Shown here: one piece after another, positions 15,498-24,219 of the stretch
Layout of the letters: each line of letters opens with the position of its first letter
How positions within the stretch are numbered: the first letter of the stretch is position 1
Assembly: GCF_963677565.1 (NCBI RefSeq)
Contig: NZ_OY781981.1
Span: 744,001-808,000, forward strand
Direction: 5' to 3'
DNA from: an uncultured Draconibacterium sp.
GTDB lineage: Bacteria; Bacteroidota; Bacteroidia; Bacteroidales; Prolixibacteraceae
Length of the DNA: 64,000 nt
Position numbers and translations under genes: made by a program
Notes under the pieces: model-generated
The model's input: only the letters and a program-made list of their open reading frames with translations
What the model was told of the DNA's origin: nothing
Database searches by the model: none

Positions 15498-17999
15498 TTA
15501 AAATTCTCCTCCTCCCATGTCCATGTCGCCACCGCCGCCGCGATTTCCGCCACGATCTTCTTTAAAGTTATTTATCTTATAGCTCAGCGTAAGCATTACT
15601 ACACGTGGTTCACGCTCAAAACGGAACCAACTTTCAAAATCGTCACCGTAGCTTGTACGTTCAAAACGACCGGTTCCCAGTGGATCGCGAACGCTAACCG
15701 TAGCCGAAAGTTTTTTATTCATAAACTCCTGGCGGTACGAAATATTGGTAAAGAACATGGCACCACTTTCGCCCTGCGCCGATACTGATTTACCCCGGAA
15801 GAAAGCATTTAGCTGGAATCGTGAATTATCAGCAATTTTGAAAGTCGAATTCATTCGGCCACCCCAGTTGGTACTTTCGCGGTCGATGGATTCGCCATTC
15901 AACTCGCCGGTTATTTTATAGTTGTAAACATTCACACTGGCATTAAGGATCAGCCACTTCTTGTAATTCCAGTTTCCGGTAACTTCAAGGCCTGTACTGT
16001 AATCTTTATCAAAATTATCGGTATACAGGTAAAAAATTCCGTCATCACCGAGTTCCTGTGTGCGGTCGATTTTATTGTTGGTTACCCTGCGGAACAAATC
16101 GGCTGACATAAACGATCGTGTTTCGCCAAAACGTTTCATTAAACCCAGTTCGTACGAGTTGGTATATTCAGGCTCCAAATCGGGATTTCCATAACGAATG
16201 GTGTAGCGGTTGTAATAATTTGGTGTAGGGTCCAGATCGCGGCCACTCGGGCGGTTGATCCTCCGGCTGTAACTTGCCGTAACATCAGCAGTTTGTGCCA
16301 GCGGATAAGAAAAGTGCGCTGTTGGAAACAGATCGAAACGATTGAGCGACGAAACATTTTCGGCATTTGTATTTTTTATCTCACGAATCGTCAGCTCTCC
16401 GCGCAATCCGGCCATGTATGCAAACTTACCAATCTTGTTGCTGTAGGTAGAATAAGCAGCGTGTATATCGCGCTGAAAATCGGTGGAACTTGAATATTCA
16501 TCGTTGATTATCCACGAATTACTTTCCTGGTCGAAATCGCGAAATTCGAGTGTTTCATATTCGCTTTCCAGTCTTCCCTGGTAACCTGCCTCAAAACGAC
16601 CATCATCACTAAACGGATAAGTATAATCTATTTTCAAACGAAAATCCTGTTCGTCTTCTGTTTCCAGTGTCGATACATTCGACAAATATTCGTCAGTAGG
16701 ATTCCAATTCTCGTCGGCCAGCAATTCTCCTTCTATTTCGTTGTCAGTTCCTGTCTCATCCGAGTAGAAAGCAGTTGCTTCAATGCGGTGTCCCTTGTCA
16801 TCGAAATTATGCTGAAAATTCATATTCAACGTGTAGAAATCGTTATTTCGGTCCGATGTTTCTTCAGTTATAGAATAAATTGATTCAGATGCCGGTATGG
16901 TGAAATTCTCTGTGCGGCCACCACCTTCGTTACCACGTTCCGATGATCCGGTTTCTCCCGAAAGTGTTAAAGTGGTGTTGGTACCTAAATAAAAATCGGC
17001 TCCTCCTTTAAAACGGTGTCCGCCACGAATCCACTTACGGTCACCAGCCATGTTCAAATATTCTGTGGTATCGTTGTAATACGTTTCGCGCTCCGAGGCC
17101 ATGTTCCCGTTGTTGATCTCATCGCGCCAATCGGCTCCAAAAAACAGGTTCACTTTTTCAAAACGGTAATTCAGCATAAAATCGCCACGGTATTTCTCGC
17201 CCGTTCCAACACTTGCGTTAACAATACCATTCAGTCCGTTCATCGAATTCTTTTTCATTACCAGGTTAATGATACCTGCAGCACCGTCGGGTTCGTATTT
17301 TGCCGATGGATTGGTAATGATTTCAATATTTTCGATTGCTGAAGAGGGAATTTGACGCAGTGCGTCGCTGCCGCTTAAAACACTTGGTCGGCCGTCAATC
17401 AGTACGGTAAAATTTCCCGACCCGCGCAAGGCTACATTTCCCTCAATATCAACCTGAATAGACGGGGTATTTTCCAGAACGTCGACAGCTGTTCCACCAA
17501 TAGCGCTGATTACCTGGCTTACATTTACTACTTTCTTGTCGAGCTTGTATTCTACTGCAGCCTTATCAGCCACAACATCAATTTCTCCGATAGCAACACT
17601 TGAAGCATTCAGATTTATTGCTCCAACATCGTGAACACGATTATCACGGTCTAAGGTAATATCCAAAACGTTTGTCTTGTCGAATCCGATAAAATTTGCT
17701 TCAATATAATAATCGCCGTAGTTGATATCGGCAATTTCAAACTCTCCTTTCTCATTGGTTATACCACCAGTTACTAAAGTTGAATCTGTCCTTTTGTATA
17801 CGGCTATATTGGCGAACTCCATCGGATTTTCTGTGTTTTTTTCCACAATAGTACCAACTATCTTTCCTTTGCCGTCATCAGCCGGATTATCCGTTTTCAC
17901 CGATTTTTCGATAGTTGCGTAAGTTTGCAGCCCCATAAAAACAAGGGCAAATATTAGTAGGCTTTTTAAGTTATTCATTGCTGTTTTAACTGTTTTCAT
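15498..17999 (-). CDS. TonB-dependent-receptor-like outer-membrane beta-barrel protein
   Basis: The 833 residues open with a signal peptide (ending TYA), then a carboxypeptidase-regulatory-like domain (KIVGTIVEKNTENPMEFANIA, about 45-130). A plug domain follows (VIDGRPSVLSGSDALRQIPSS, about 200-250), then an OMP-type barrel that fills the rest. The C-terminus is a Gly-rich tail (GGGGDMDMGGGEF), so the barrel does not end in the usual terminal aromatic residue. This matches the 'outer membrane beta-barrel family' receptors rather than SusC, and no SusD gene is adjacent. Ligand unknown. It may be functionally linked to the neighbouring BlaI/M56 pair. A candidate small RNA or attenuator lies about 170 bp upstream. 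Confidence 0.88.
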   Translation of the reverse strand: MKTVKTAMNNLKSLLIFALVFMGLQTYATIEKSVKTDNPADDGKGKIVGTIVEKNTENPMEFANIAVYKRTDSTLVTGGITNEKGEFEIADINYGDYYIEANFIGFDKTNVLDITLDRDNRVHDVGAINLNASSVAIGEIDVVADKAAVEYKLDKKVVNVSQVISAIGGTAVDVLENTPSIQVDIEGNVALRGSGNFTVLIDGRPSVLSGSDALRQIPSSAIENIEIITNPSAKYEPDGAAGIINLVMKKNSMNGLNGIVNASVGTGEKYRGDFMLNYRFEKVNLFFGADWRDEINNGNMASERETYYNDTTEYLNMAGDRKWIRGGHRFKGGADFYLGTNTTLTLSGETGSSERGNEGGGRTENFTIPASESIYSITEETSDRNNDFYTLNMNFQHNFDDKGHRIEATAFYSDETGTDNEIEGELLADENWNPTDEYLSNVSTLETEDEQDFRLKIDYTYPFSDDGRFEAGYQGRLESEYETLEFRDFDQESNSWIINDEYSSSTDFQRDIHAAYSTYSNKIGKFAYMAGLRGELTIREIKNTNAENVSSLNRFDLFPTAHFSYPLAQTADVTASYSRRINRPSGRDLDPTPNYYNRYTIRYGNPDLEPEYTNSYELGLMKRFGETRSFMSADLFRRVTNNKIDRTQELGDDGIFYLYTDNFDKDYSTGLEVTGNWNYKKWLILNASVNVYNYKITGELNGESIDRESTNWGGRMNSTFKIADNSRFQLNAFFRGKSVSAQGESGAMFFTNISYRQEFMNKKLSATVSVRDPLGTGRFERTSYGDDFESWFRFEREPRVVMLTLSYKINNFKEDRGGNRGGGGDMDMGGGEF

Positions 18000-18169
18000 T
18001 TTTTCTTAACTACCTATTAAGACCGTTATATCCTTTTTTGGTTTAATTCAACGTTGTTAATTTGATGTTAACGTAAGCAGCAAGTTCTATATACTTGCCT
18101 GATAAAGCATTAAATGTATGCTGATTACAATCTCAGGATAAAGAAATATTGGAGGAGTATTGAATTTAC

Positions 18170-18254
18170 AAAAAAAATGCCACCCTCCCGGATGGCATTC
18201 TACCAAAACTTAAAATCTATGGAAAAAGTGCCTCTTGCTCCTTAATCCATAAGA
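18170..18254 (-). ncRNA. Candidate small RNA or leader attenuator upstream of the receptor gene
   Basis: On the minus strand a consensus promoter (18288-18259) points into a stretch with a first hairpin (gcctctt/aagaggc arms, 18251-18257 and 18230-18236). About 30 nt later comes an intrinsic terminator (aatgcca/tggcatt stem, 18176-18199, then eight T). No gene lies between promoter and terminator, so the product would be an RNA of about 80 nt. With read-through it would instead be the regulated leader of the TonB-type receptor that starts at 17999. Seen by eye; not compared with known RNA families. Confidence 0.5.
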
Positions 18255-18258
18255 GGCG

Positions 18259-18288
18259 CAAAAATAATGCGATTCGATTTTTTTACAA
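18259..18288 (-). promoter_or_regulatory. Promoter of the candidate small RNA
   Basis: On the minus strand, -7 TATTTTTG (18266-18259) fits TAnnTTTG exactly and follows TTG (18288-18286) at the preferred 19-bp spacing. Confidence 0.6.
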
Positions 18289-18390
18289 GGTTGGGCGATT
18301 AGTAGATCTATATTTTAATATATTTTAAGATTTAGGTTACGTAAAAGTAAAATTTCTGCTTCAGGCATGTACACTATTTTTTGCCATTGC

Positions 18391-18421
18391 TTTGTTATGC
18401 CTGTTTGTTCGCTTAACTTTG
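18391..18421 (+). promoter_or_regulatory. Consensus Bacteroidota promoter of the CD225/DUF2752 pair
   Basis: TTTG (18391-18394), 19 bp, then TAACTTTG (18414-18421) is a full match to the primary sigma factor consensus. It lies 33 bp upstream of the ATG at 18454. Confidence 0.75.
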
Positions 18422-18453
18422 TTTGCTGTCAAGTCTAATTAAAACTACTTATT

Positions 18454-18744
18454 ATGAACGAACAAGTGAATCAGCCACAACTACCACCACCCAATTACCT
18501 GGTATTTGCCATTCTTGCCACCTTGTTTTGTGGAAAAATTTTTGGAATTGTAGCCATTGTTTTTGCCGCGCAGGTGAATTCGCACTGGAATGCCGGAAAT
18601 TACGAAGCAGCCAAATCAGCAAGCAGAAATGCAAAAATATGGGCCTGGGTGTCGTTTGCTGCCGGTTTGGCCTGGATAGTTTTAGCTGTAATACTATCAA
18701 TGTTTGGCGTACTTGCAGGAATTATGCAGGGAGCTTTTAATTAA
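18454..18744 (+). CDS. CD225/dispanin family membrane protein
   Basis: The 96 residues have a short Pro-rich N-terminus (QPQLPPPNYLV) and two hydrophobic segments. The loop between them is typical of bacterial CD225 proteins (GIVAIVFAAQVNSHWNAGNYEAAKSAS, about residues 32-58). Their function is not established in bacteria. It starts 33 bp after a consensus promoter and is followed 6 bp later by a DUF2752 gene, so the two form one operon. Confidence 0.85.
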   Translation: MNEQVNQPQLPPPNYLVFAILATLFCGKIFGIVAIVFAAQVNSHWNAGNYEAAKSASRNAKIWAWVSFAAGLAWIVLAVILSMFGVLAGIMQGAFN

Positions 18745-18750
18745 TAATAG

Positions 18751-19152
18751 ATGAAACAAACCATCAATAGTACACTGTTACTCTTAATAATTGGGGTAGC
18801 AGTTCTTTTTTTTGTACTCGATCCTGCCCGTAACGAAATTTTCCCGCAGTGCCTGTTTCATTCACTAACCGGGGGTTATTGTCCAGGATGCGGTTCGCAA
18901 CGAGCTATGCACAGTTTATTACATTTAGATTTTGCAGGTGTAGTGGGTTATAATTTTCTATTTCTTCCGGCAGCACTTTTTATTGTTTATCATTATACAT
19001 ATCCATTGCTGAACAAAGCTTTTAACTGGAAACTTCCAAACCTGTTTTACAAAAAACAAACACCCTGGATTGTTTTACTCATTGTTATTCTGTTTTGGAT
19101 TGCACGGAACCTGCCGTGGTACCCTTTTAACATACTTGCACCATCAAGTTAG
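18751..19152 (+). CDS. DUF2752 family membrane protein
   Basis: This 133-residue protein has three hydrophobic segments and the DUF2752 signature YCPGCGSQRAMHSLLHLDF at about residues 44-62, with two cysteines in CPGC. The role is unknown. Pairing with a CD225 gene is seen in other Bacteroidota. Followed by a terminator. Confidence 0.88.
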   Translation: MKQTINSTLLLLIIGVAVLFFVLDPARNEIFPQCLFHSLTGGYCPGCGSQRAMHSLLHLDFAGVVGYNFLFLPAALFIVYHYTYPLLNKAFNWKLPNLFYKKQTPWIVLLIVILFWIARNLPWYPFNILAPSS

Positions 19153-19159
19153 GCACAAA

Positions 19160-19188
19160 AAAACGGATGCGATAAACACACCCGTTTT
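19160..19188. terminator. Bidirectional terminator between convergent genes
   Basis: Arms aaaacgg (19160-19166) and ccgtttt (19182-19188) with flanking A and T runs can stop transcription from both sides. Confidence 0.6.
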
Positions 19189-19209
19189 CTATATTTAATC
19201 TGGTTAGGA

Positions 19210-20142
19210 TTACTTCACAAACGAAGCTTCATTTAAATAATCGAAACATTTTTCAACACCTTCAAATTGTGTCATACTTCCGTCTCTGATTCCTTCCAGT
19301 TCCACAAAGAAACCTTCCAAACCATTTTCGTAAGCTTTGTTAAAGATGTTTTTAAAGTTCATCATTCCCGACTGCCCTAAAATAGAACGGTCTTTAATAT
19401 GAAGAACCGGGAATCTGCCGGCATACTTTTCGAAGTATTCCAACGGATCGTTTGCTCCCATTACTGTCCAGTATACGTCCATTTCGAAGAATACCAAACT
19501 TGGGTCGGTACCATTCAGGAACAGATCGTATATTACATCGCCAACAGGCATCCACGGATTACTTTGTTTATCCTTGTCTTCCGGTTTTACAACACGGCCA
19601 AATTCCATGCTGTGGTTGTGATAACCAAACTTAATTCCGGCTGATTTTGCAATTTCACCGGCTTGGTTAAACGATTCGCATACAACTTTTACCGCGTCGT
19701 GCGTTGGTACATTTGGCATCATTGGCTGAACCAAGGTTGTTACACCAAATTTTACATGGTCTTCAACAGTTTGTTTCCAGAAATCAGCAATTTCACCCAA
19801 TTTATCTTTGGTAATATCGCGAGTAGGTGGATTCACGTGCGATCCGGTAATTTTCAAACCTGCATCATCTGCCAGTTTGCGGTATTCTTCAACTGAATAC
19901 TCACCCATTTTGCGATCGCGGTACCCTGCCAACTCAATGGTGCTGTAACCGATATCTTTTATTTTTTTCAAGCCATTAGGAACATCGGCATTCAATTCAC
20001 GTCCTACAGAGTAAATTTGCAAACCAATTTCCTTTTTTCCCATGCCCACCATCGAGGCGGCACTGGCAGGCTTCAACGAGCCAGCTACCATGCCTCCGGC
20101 AGTAAGCAGGCCCATCTTTTTTAGAAATTCTCTTTTATCCAT
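19210..20142 (-). CDS. Tat-exported sugar phosphate isomerase/epimerase family protein (TIM barrel)
   Basis: The 310 residues begin with an RR-less Tat-like leader (DKREFLKKMGLLTAGGMVAG) followed by a xylose-isomerase-like TIM barrel. Metal-ligand segments are visible: TIELAGYRDRK, YHNHSMEF, FFEMDVYW, HIKDRS and FFVELEG. Exported members act on sugars rather than sugar phosphates, and work in the periplasm in 3-keto-sugar or glycoside breakdown. It lies 20 bp downstream of a Gfo/Idh/MocA oxidoreductase, a pairing typical of such pathways. Confidence 0.88.
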   Translation of the reverse strand: MDKREFLKKMGLLTAGGMVAGSLKPASAASMVGMGKKEIGLQIYSVGRELNADVPNGLKKIKDIGYSTIELAGYRDRKMGEYSVEEYRKLADDAGLKITGSHVNPPTRDITKDKLGEIADFWKQTVEDHVKFGVTTLVQPMMPNVPTHDAVKVVCESFNQAGEIAKSAGIKFGYHNHSMEFGRVVKPEDKDKQSNPWMPVGDVIYDLFLNGTDPSLVFFEMDVYWTVMGANDPLEYFEKYAGRFPVLHIKDRSILGQSGMMNFKNIFNKAYENGLEGFFVELEGIRDGSMTQFEGVEKCFDYLNEASFVK

Positions 20143-20162
20143 AAGGTTTTTAGTTGGTTGAT

Positions 20163-21569
20163 TTATAGTTTGTATGTACCACGATATTTGTAATTATACA
20201 AACGGTGGTTCCATGCTTCTTTATCGTCGCCGAAGCTATGAGTTGCAGGATCCCATTTAACCGAACGTTGCAATTCAGTAGCCATGTTTCCTAAACAACA
20301 AGTGATAGCTGTACTTGCACCCACTTCAACCGGAGCAATAGGTTTCTTCCTTGAGCGTACACAGTCGATGAAATCTTCCATATGAGGTGAACTGATTTCG
20401 AAGCTACCGCGACCTTCTGCCTGGGCTTTCTGCATTTCTTCGAACATTTTTCTACGCTCTTCCGGAGTAAGATTCTGAGGACGTCTACCTCTTAATTCAT
20501 CAGGAATCAAATCTGATTTTGAACAAGCCAGGTAACCGCGAGCTACTTCAATCCAACCGTCGTCGCCAATAAATTTAATACCTTGTGCAGCTGGCATATC
20601 TTCCAGATAAGGTTGCTCGGTCATTACAACACCGTTAAGGTATTTGAAAGTCAGGTAATCTGCACCATCAACTCCTTTAGGAATGATTTCTGCAGGACCA
20701 GAACCGTCCATACCAATAGCAGCTTGTGCAATATCAAACATGTGCGCGCCCCAGTCGGCAGTAAATCCGTTACCGGTCTCAAGATACCAGCGCCATGCAC
20801 CCCATAGTTTTTCTTTTTCCGGCGGATCAAGAGAAATAGGAGGACAAAGATCTGAGTGATAATGAATTTTAGGATCATTTAATGGTCCCATCCAAAGGTT
20901 GAAATTCAGGTTAGCAGGAACTTTCATTTCAGGTAAATCAAGCGGTGCTGGTGGATCACCCACTTTTGCGTAAACTTTATCGATATGACCAATAGCGCCA
21001 CTCTGAACCAATGCAATTGCTTTTTGGAATTCAGCACTTGAACGTTGCTGGCTACCAACCTGAACAACACGTTTGGTATCTTTTGCCACGCGAACCATTT
21101 TTTCTGCTTCGGTAATGGTGAAAGAAAGTGGTTTTTGTACGTAAACGTCTTTACCTGCCTGACATGCATGAATAGTCATTAAAGCGTGCCAGTGGTCAGG
21201 AGTACAAACCTCAACTGCATCAATGTCTTTGCGTTCGAGCAGTTCTTCGTATTGTTCGTATTTGTCAACTCGTGGCGACAATCCCAATGATCCTTGCCAT
21301 TCTTCAACTGTACGTTTAAAGCGTTCAGTTTTCATACTGTCAACATCGCAACATGCCACTACTTCAACTCCGGGTACTGCAGAGAAACTGCGGAAGTCGT
21401 TCATACCTTGCTGTCCAAGACCGACAAAACCCATTGTTACTCTGTCACTTGGAGCAATTCTTGTTCCGTTTATTGTCCAACTTGGAAGAATAGTCAAACT
21501 GGATAAGCCCAGTGCCGAAAGACCAAGAAATTTCCTTCGGTCTAATTGATTCGATTTCTTTGAATCCAT
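20163..21569 (-). CDS. Tat-exported Gfo/Idh/MocA family oxidoreductase
   Basis: The 468 residues have a twin-arginine signal (DRRKFLGLSALGLSSL), a nucleotide-binding motif (MGFVGLGQQGMNDF, about 44-57) and the family's catalytic-lysine segment (VYVQKPLSFT). The substrate-binding domain includes DWGAHMFDIAQ. Its length and C-terminal region (KWDPATHSFGDDKEAWNH) match the large exported group common in Bacteroidota. Together with the downstream TIM-barrel isomerase it probably oxidises and rearranges a periplasmic sugar. The substrate is unknown. Confidence 0.9.
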   Translation of the reverse strand: MDSKKSNQLDRRKFLGLSALGLSSLTILPSWTINGTRIAPSDRVTMGFVGLGQQGMNDFRSFSAVPGVEVVACCDVDSMKTERFKRTVEEWQGSLGLSPRVDKYEQYEELLERKDIDAVEVCTPDHWHALMTIHACQAGKDVYVQKPLSFTITEAEKMVRVAKDTKRVVQVGSQQRSSAEFQKAIALVQSGAIGHIDKVYAKVGDPPAPLDLPEMKVPANLNFNLWMGPLNDPKIHYHSDLCPPISLDPPEKEKLWGAWRWYLETGNGFTADWGAHMFDIAQAAIGMDGSGPAEIIPKGVDGADYLTFKYLNGVVMTEQPYLEDMPAAQGIKFIGDDGWIEVARGYLACSKSDLIPDELRGRRPQNLTPEERRKMFEEMQKAQAEGRGSFEISSPHMEDFIDCVRSRKKPIAPVEVGASTAITCCLGNMATELQRSVKWDPATHSFGDDKEAWNHRLYNYKYRGTYKL

Positions 21570-21698
21570 AGGTTTAGATTTTTATTAGTGATCAAATATT
21601 ATTCAAAAATTCGACACAAGATAGTTTAATTTGTCAAAAAGACGCAATGAGAAAGAAAAAAAATGTATGAGGTAACCAACAACTTAAAATTGCTTTCA

Positions 21699-22118
21699 TT
21701 ACTGTATCACAGCTAAAAACTCTCTGATTGCTTTTTTAACATCCTGAAATTCTGAATAGTAAGTTAAATTGAGCTGTTCACATCCCGCAATCATGGCTGA
21801 CAAATTAACATTGGTACCTTTTCTGAAAAGACAGAGCACCGGTGTACCCATTTCAACAGCCCTTCCAATTTCGTAACCAACACCCATTGAAACTGCTGTT
21901 ACTTCGGCAACCACTGCATCAGAAGCCTTTAACCAATCCAAATCACGATCGTGAATAAATTTATCGCTTGGACCATCGTCGCCGGCACTTGTTAATTTCG
22001 GATCGCCAACATGCTCAGTCAGCACCTCCCCGAATGTTTTCAGGTATTCGATAATTTTTTCATATCGATCGGCATCTTGTCTACCACCTCTAATCGATCC
22101 GGCAAAATAAATTTTCAT
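21699..22118 (-). CDS. Nucleoside 2-deoxyribosyltransferase/DNPH1-like N-glycosidase
   Basis: The 139 residues match the compact DNPH1 (RCL) fold: start KIYFAGSIRGGRQDADRYEKI, catalytic-type Glu in DAVVAEVTAVSMGVGYEIGRA, then PVLCLFRKG. DNPH1-type enzymes hydrolyse deoxynucleoside 5'-monophosphates to base and deoxyribose 5-phosphate and help clean nucleotide pools. The gene is cytoplasmic and lies 24 bp after two MscS genes, possibly in the same transcript. Confidence 0.85.
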   Translation of the reverse strand: MKIYFAGSIRGGRQDADRYEKIIEYLKTFGEVLTEHVGDPKLTSAGDDGPSDKFIHDRDLDWLKASDAVVAEVTAVSMGVGYEIGRAVEMGTPVLCLFRKGTNVNLSAMIAGCEQLNLTYYSEFQDVKKAIREFLAVIQ

Positions 22119-22142
22119 TGTTTAGTAATTAGTTTTTAGGTT

Positions 22143-23084
22143 CTATTTTTCATTTAAAGGAGTGCTGCTCCCCTCGCCTTTTTCAAATACAACGCGAGTA
22201 CGCGGCAGACTTTCAGGATAGTTCTTCTGAATAAATTCGATTAATTTCTCGCGGATAAAAACCCTGAGATCCCAGGCGGTAGGAGAATCTTTTGCGCTTA
22301 CCAGTGCCCGAATTTCAACACCATATTCTTTGGCATCGGTAACCTGCAATACATTTACCCTTTTGTCCCACAAAGGTGTACTTTCGAGTAAACGTGTTAG
22401 TTCTTCACGAAGTGCATCGAACGAAACGTGGTAGTCGGTGTATAAAAACACGGTGCCCAGAATTTCGGCAGAAGTTCGCGTCCAGTTCTGAAATGGTTTC
22501 TCGAAAAAATAGGTTGAGGGTACTACCAGTCTGCGCTGATCCCATATTTTAACCACAACATAAGTAAGCGTAATTTCTTCAATTCGTCCCCATTCGTTTT
22601 CAACAATAACCACATCATCAAGCCGGATGGGTTGCGTAATGGCAATTTGTATTCCGGCCAGCACTGTTGCAATAAGTTTTTGGGCGGCAAAACCAATAAT
22701 AATACCTGCCACCCCGGCCGATGCGAAAAGACTGATTCCCAGCTGCCTAACTTCTTCAAACAACATCAGTGCCGATCCGATGGCAATTAACACGATCAGA
22801 AAGTAAATGATACTCTCCATGATATTGAACTGGGTAAGAAACTTTCGTTGTTTGAGGTTATCTTCCTGGTTCACATCAAGTTTCGACAAAATGACTTTTT
22901 TGGATGTACGAAGCACCGCAATTGATGCCCAAGCAATACTAAGAATCAAAAATATGGAACCTGTACGATCAAAGAAATCGTACCAATCATCGGAAACAAG
23001 TTCATATTTTTCAATGAAAACCTTAAAAAATATTGCAAGAAGCAGAATAAAAAAAGGTATAATGAATTTTACTATTTTCTTCAT
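22143..23084 (-). CDS. MscS-type mechanosensitive ion channel
   Basis: The 313 residues have four N-terminal hydrophobic helices, the last being the Gly/Ala-rich pore helix (LFASAGVAGIIIGFAAQKL, about 135-153). The MscS beta domain follows (PIRLDDVVIVENEWGRIEEI) and then a mixed cytosolic C-terminal domain. It releases solutes on hypo-osmotic shock. The next gene upstream is a second MscS of a different subtype, 25 bp away. A polar tail (GEGSSTPLNEK) ends the protein. Confidence 0.92.
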   Translation of the reverse strand: MKKIVKFIIPFFILLLAIFFKVFIEKYELVSDDWYDFFDRTGSIFLILSIAWASIAVLRTSKKVILSKLDVNQEDNLKQRKFLTQFNIMESIIYFLIVLIAIGSALMLFEEVRQLGISLFASAGVAGIIIGFAAQKLIATVLAGIQIAITQPIRLDDVVIVENEWGRIEEITLTYVVVKIWDQRRLVVPSTYFFEKPFQNWTRTSAEILGTVFLYTDYHVSFDALREELTRLLESTPLWDKRVNVLQVTDAKEYGVEIRALVSAKDSPTAWDLRVFIREKLIEFIQKNYPESLPRTRVVFEKGEGSSTPLNEK

Positions 23085-23109
23085 AAAAATACTTGTGTTT
23101 CAGCAACTG

Positions 23110-23955
23110 TTACTTTGATTTTTCTCCGGTGGTTTTTATATGTACATCGCGCTGAGGGAAAGGAATCTGCACCTTATTTTTTCTGAATTCCTCATCAATT
23201 GCATAACGGAGTTCACTTTTTATATTTTCCACCCAAAAGGGTTCGCGCACCCAAAAGAAGATTTGAAACTCCAGCGCTGAATCTCCGAAATTATTAAACC
23301 TTACAAATGGTTTTGGAATATTTGAAATGTGCTTGTTTTTTTTGGTACAATCAAGCAGAATTTGAGTTACCAACTTCGTATCAGAACCATAAGCAACACC
23401 CACATCAACCGAAAAGCGCGTGTTGTAGTCCATTTGGCTCCAGTTGATAATTTTTTCGTTTACAAATTTTGAATTGGGAACTACCAGAATAATGTCATCC
23501 CTGGTTTTTAATTTTGATGTCCGTAAACCAATATGAATTACCCGGCCTACTGTTCCGTCTTGCAGCTGAATTACATCGTTAATCTGCAAATTTCGCTCAA
23601 CCAGCAAAACAATTCCCGAAGCAATATCGCTGAACAACTGCTGGATACCAAATCCAACACCAACCAACAATGCGGTAACACTTGCCAGCAAAACTGACAC
23701 TTTTAACCCTGAAGATTCGAGCAAAAGAATAATAATAATTACCCAGACAACATAGCGGAGAATAAGGTAAACCGACCAATACGAGCGACGTTCAGCTTCT
23801 TGTTTTTTTATAAAGCGCTTAAAAAACCGCCCAATTATTTTCAATACCACAAAAGTGATTATTACTACAACAAGTATTAAAAAAATGTTGTAAACGGTTA
23901 TTGCAAAATCTCCATTGCTATATAATTCAATATTTAAAATGTCTTTAAATTTCAT
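23110..23955 (-). CDS. MscS-type mechanosensitive ion channel, small subtype
   Basis: This 281-residue channel has three helices including the pore helix (SVTALLVGVGFGIQQLFSDIASG, about 90-112), the beta domain (LQINDVIQLQDGTVGRVIHIG) and a shorter C-terminal region with VPFPQRDVHI-type ending (IPFPQRDVHIKT). It probably shares a transcript with the MscS gene downstream; the two are clearly distinct sequences rather than a recent duplication. Confidence 0.92.
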   Translation of the reverse strand: MKFKDILNIELYSNGDFAITVYNIFLILVVVIITFVVLKIIGRFFKRFIKKQEAERRSYWSVYLILRYVVWVIIIILLLESSGLKVSVLLASVTALLVGVGFGIQQLFSDIASGIVLLVERNLQINDVIQLQDGTVGRVIHIGLRTSKLKTRDDIILVVPNSKFVNEKIINWSQMDYNTRFSVDVGVAYGSDTKLVTQILLDCTKKNKHISNIPKPFVRFNNFGDSALEFQIFFWVREPFWVENIKSELRYAIDEEFRKNKVQIPFPQRDVHIKTTGEKSK

Positions 23956-24162
23956 ACCTATTCAAACATTACTTTTACTGGTGATAAGTGCGTGAACGAT
24001 TGCAACCAACTTACAAATTCCATTCTATAGAATTCTCCATATTCCTTTAATAACAATAACTGCTAGTAAAGTAATAAAAACAAACTGAACTGAAAAGTTT
24101 TAAGGATTGAAGGAGTTTAATTAGTACTATATACAACAACACAAATGCTGTATGGTTGAAAA

Positions 24163-24199
24163 AAAAGGGAGGTTTTTAAAATTTAAAAACCTCCCTTTT
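24163..24199 (-). terminator. Long perfect-stem terminator of the S41 protease gene
   Basis: Arms of 18 bp (24163-24180 and 24182-24199) pair perfectly around a single central base; the folded loop would use the inner A/T pairs. A and T runs at both ends make it bidirectional. Most of the 264-bp gap on its left holds nothing else I can identify. Confidence 0.85.
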
Positions 24200-24219
24200 A
24201 AGTATGTTGTACTTAAAAA

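Noticed and set aside
18212..18239. Mini-frame ATGGAAAAAGTG...TAA as a leader peptide on the plus strand
   Set aside because: Nine codons only; it lies antisense to the RNA hairpins and fits the minus-strand RNA better.
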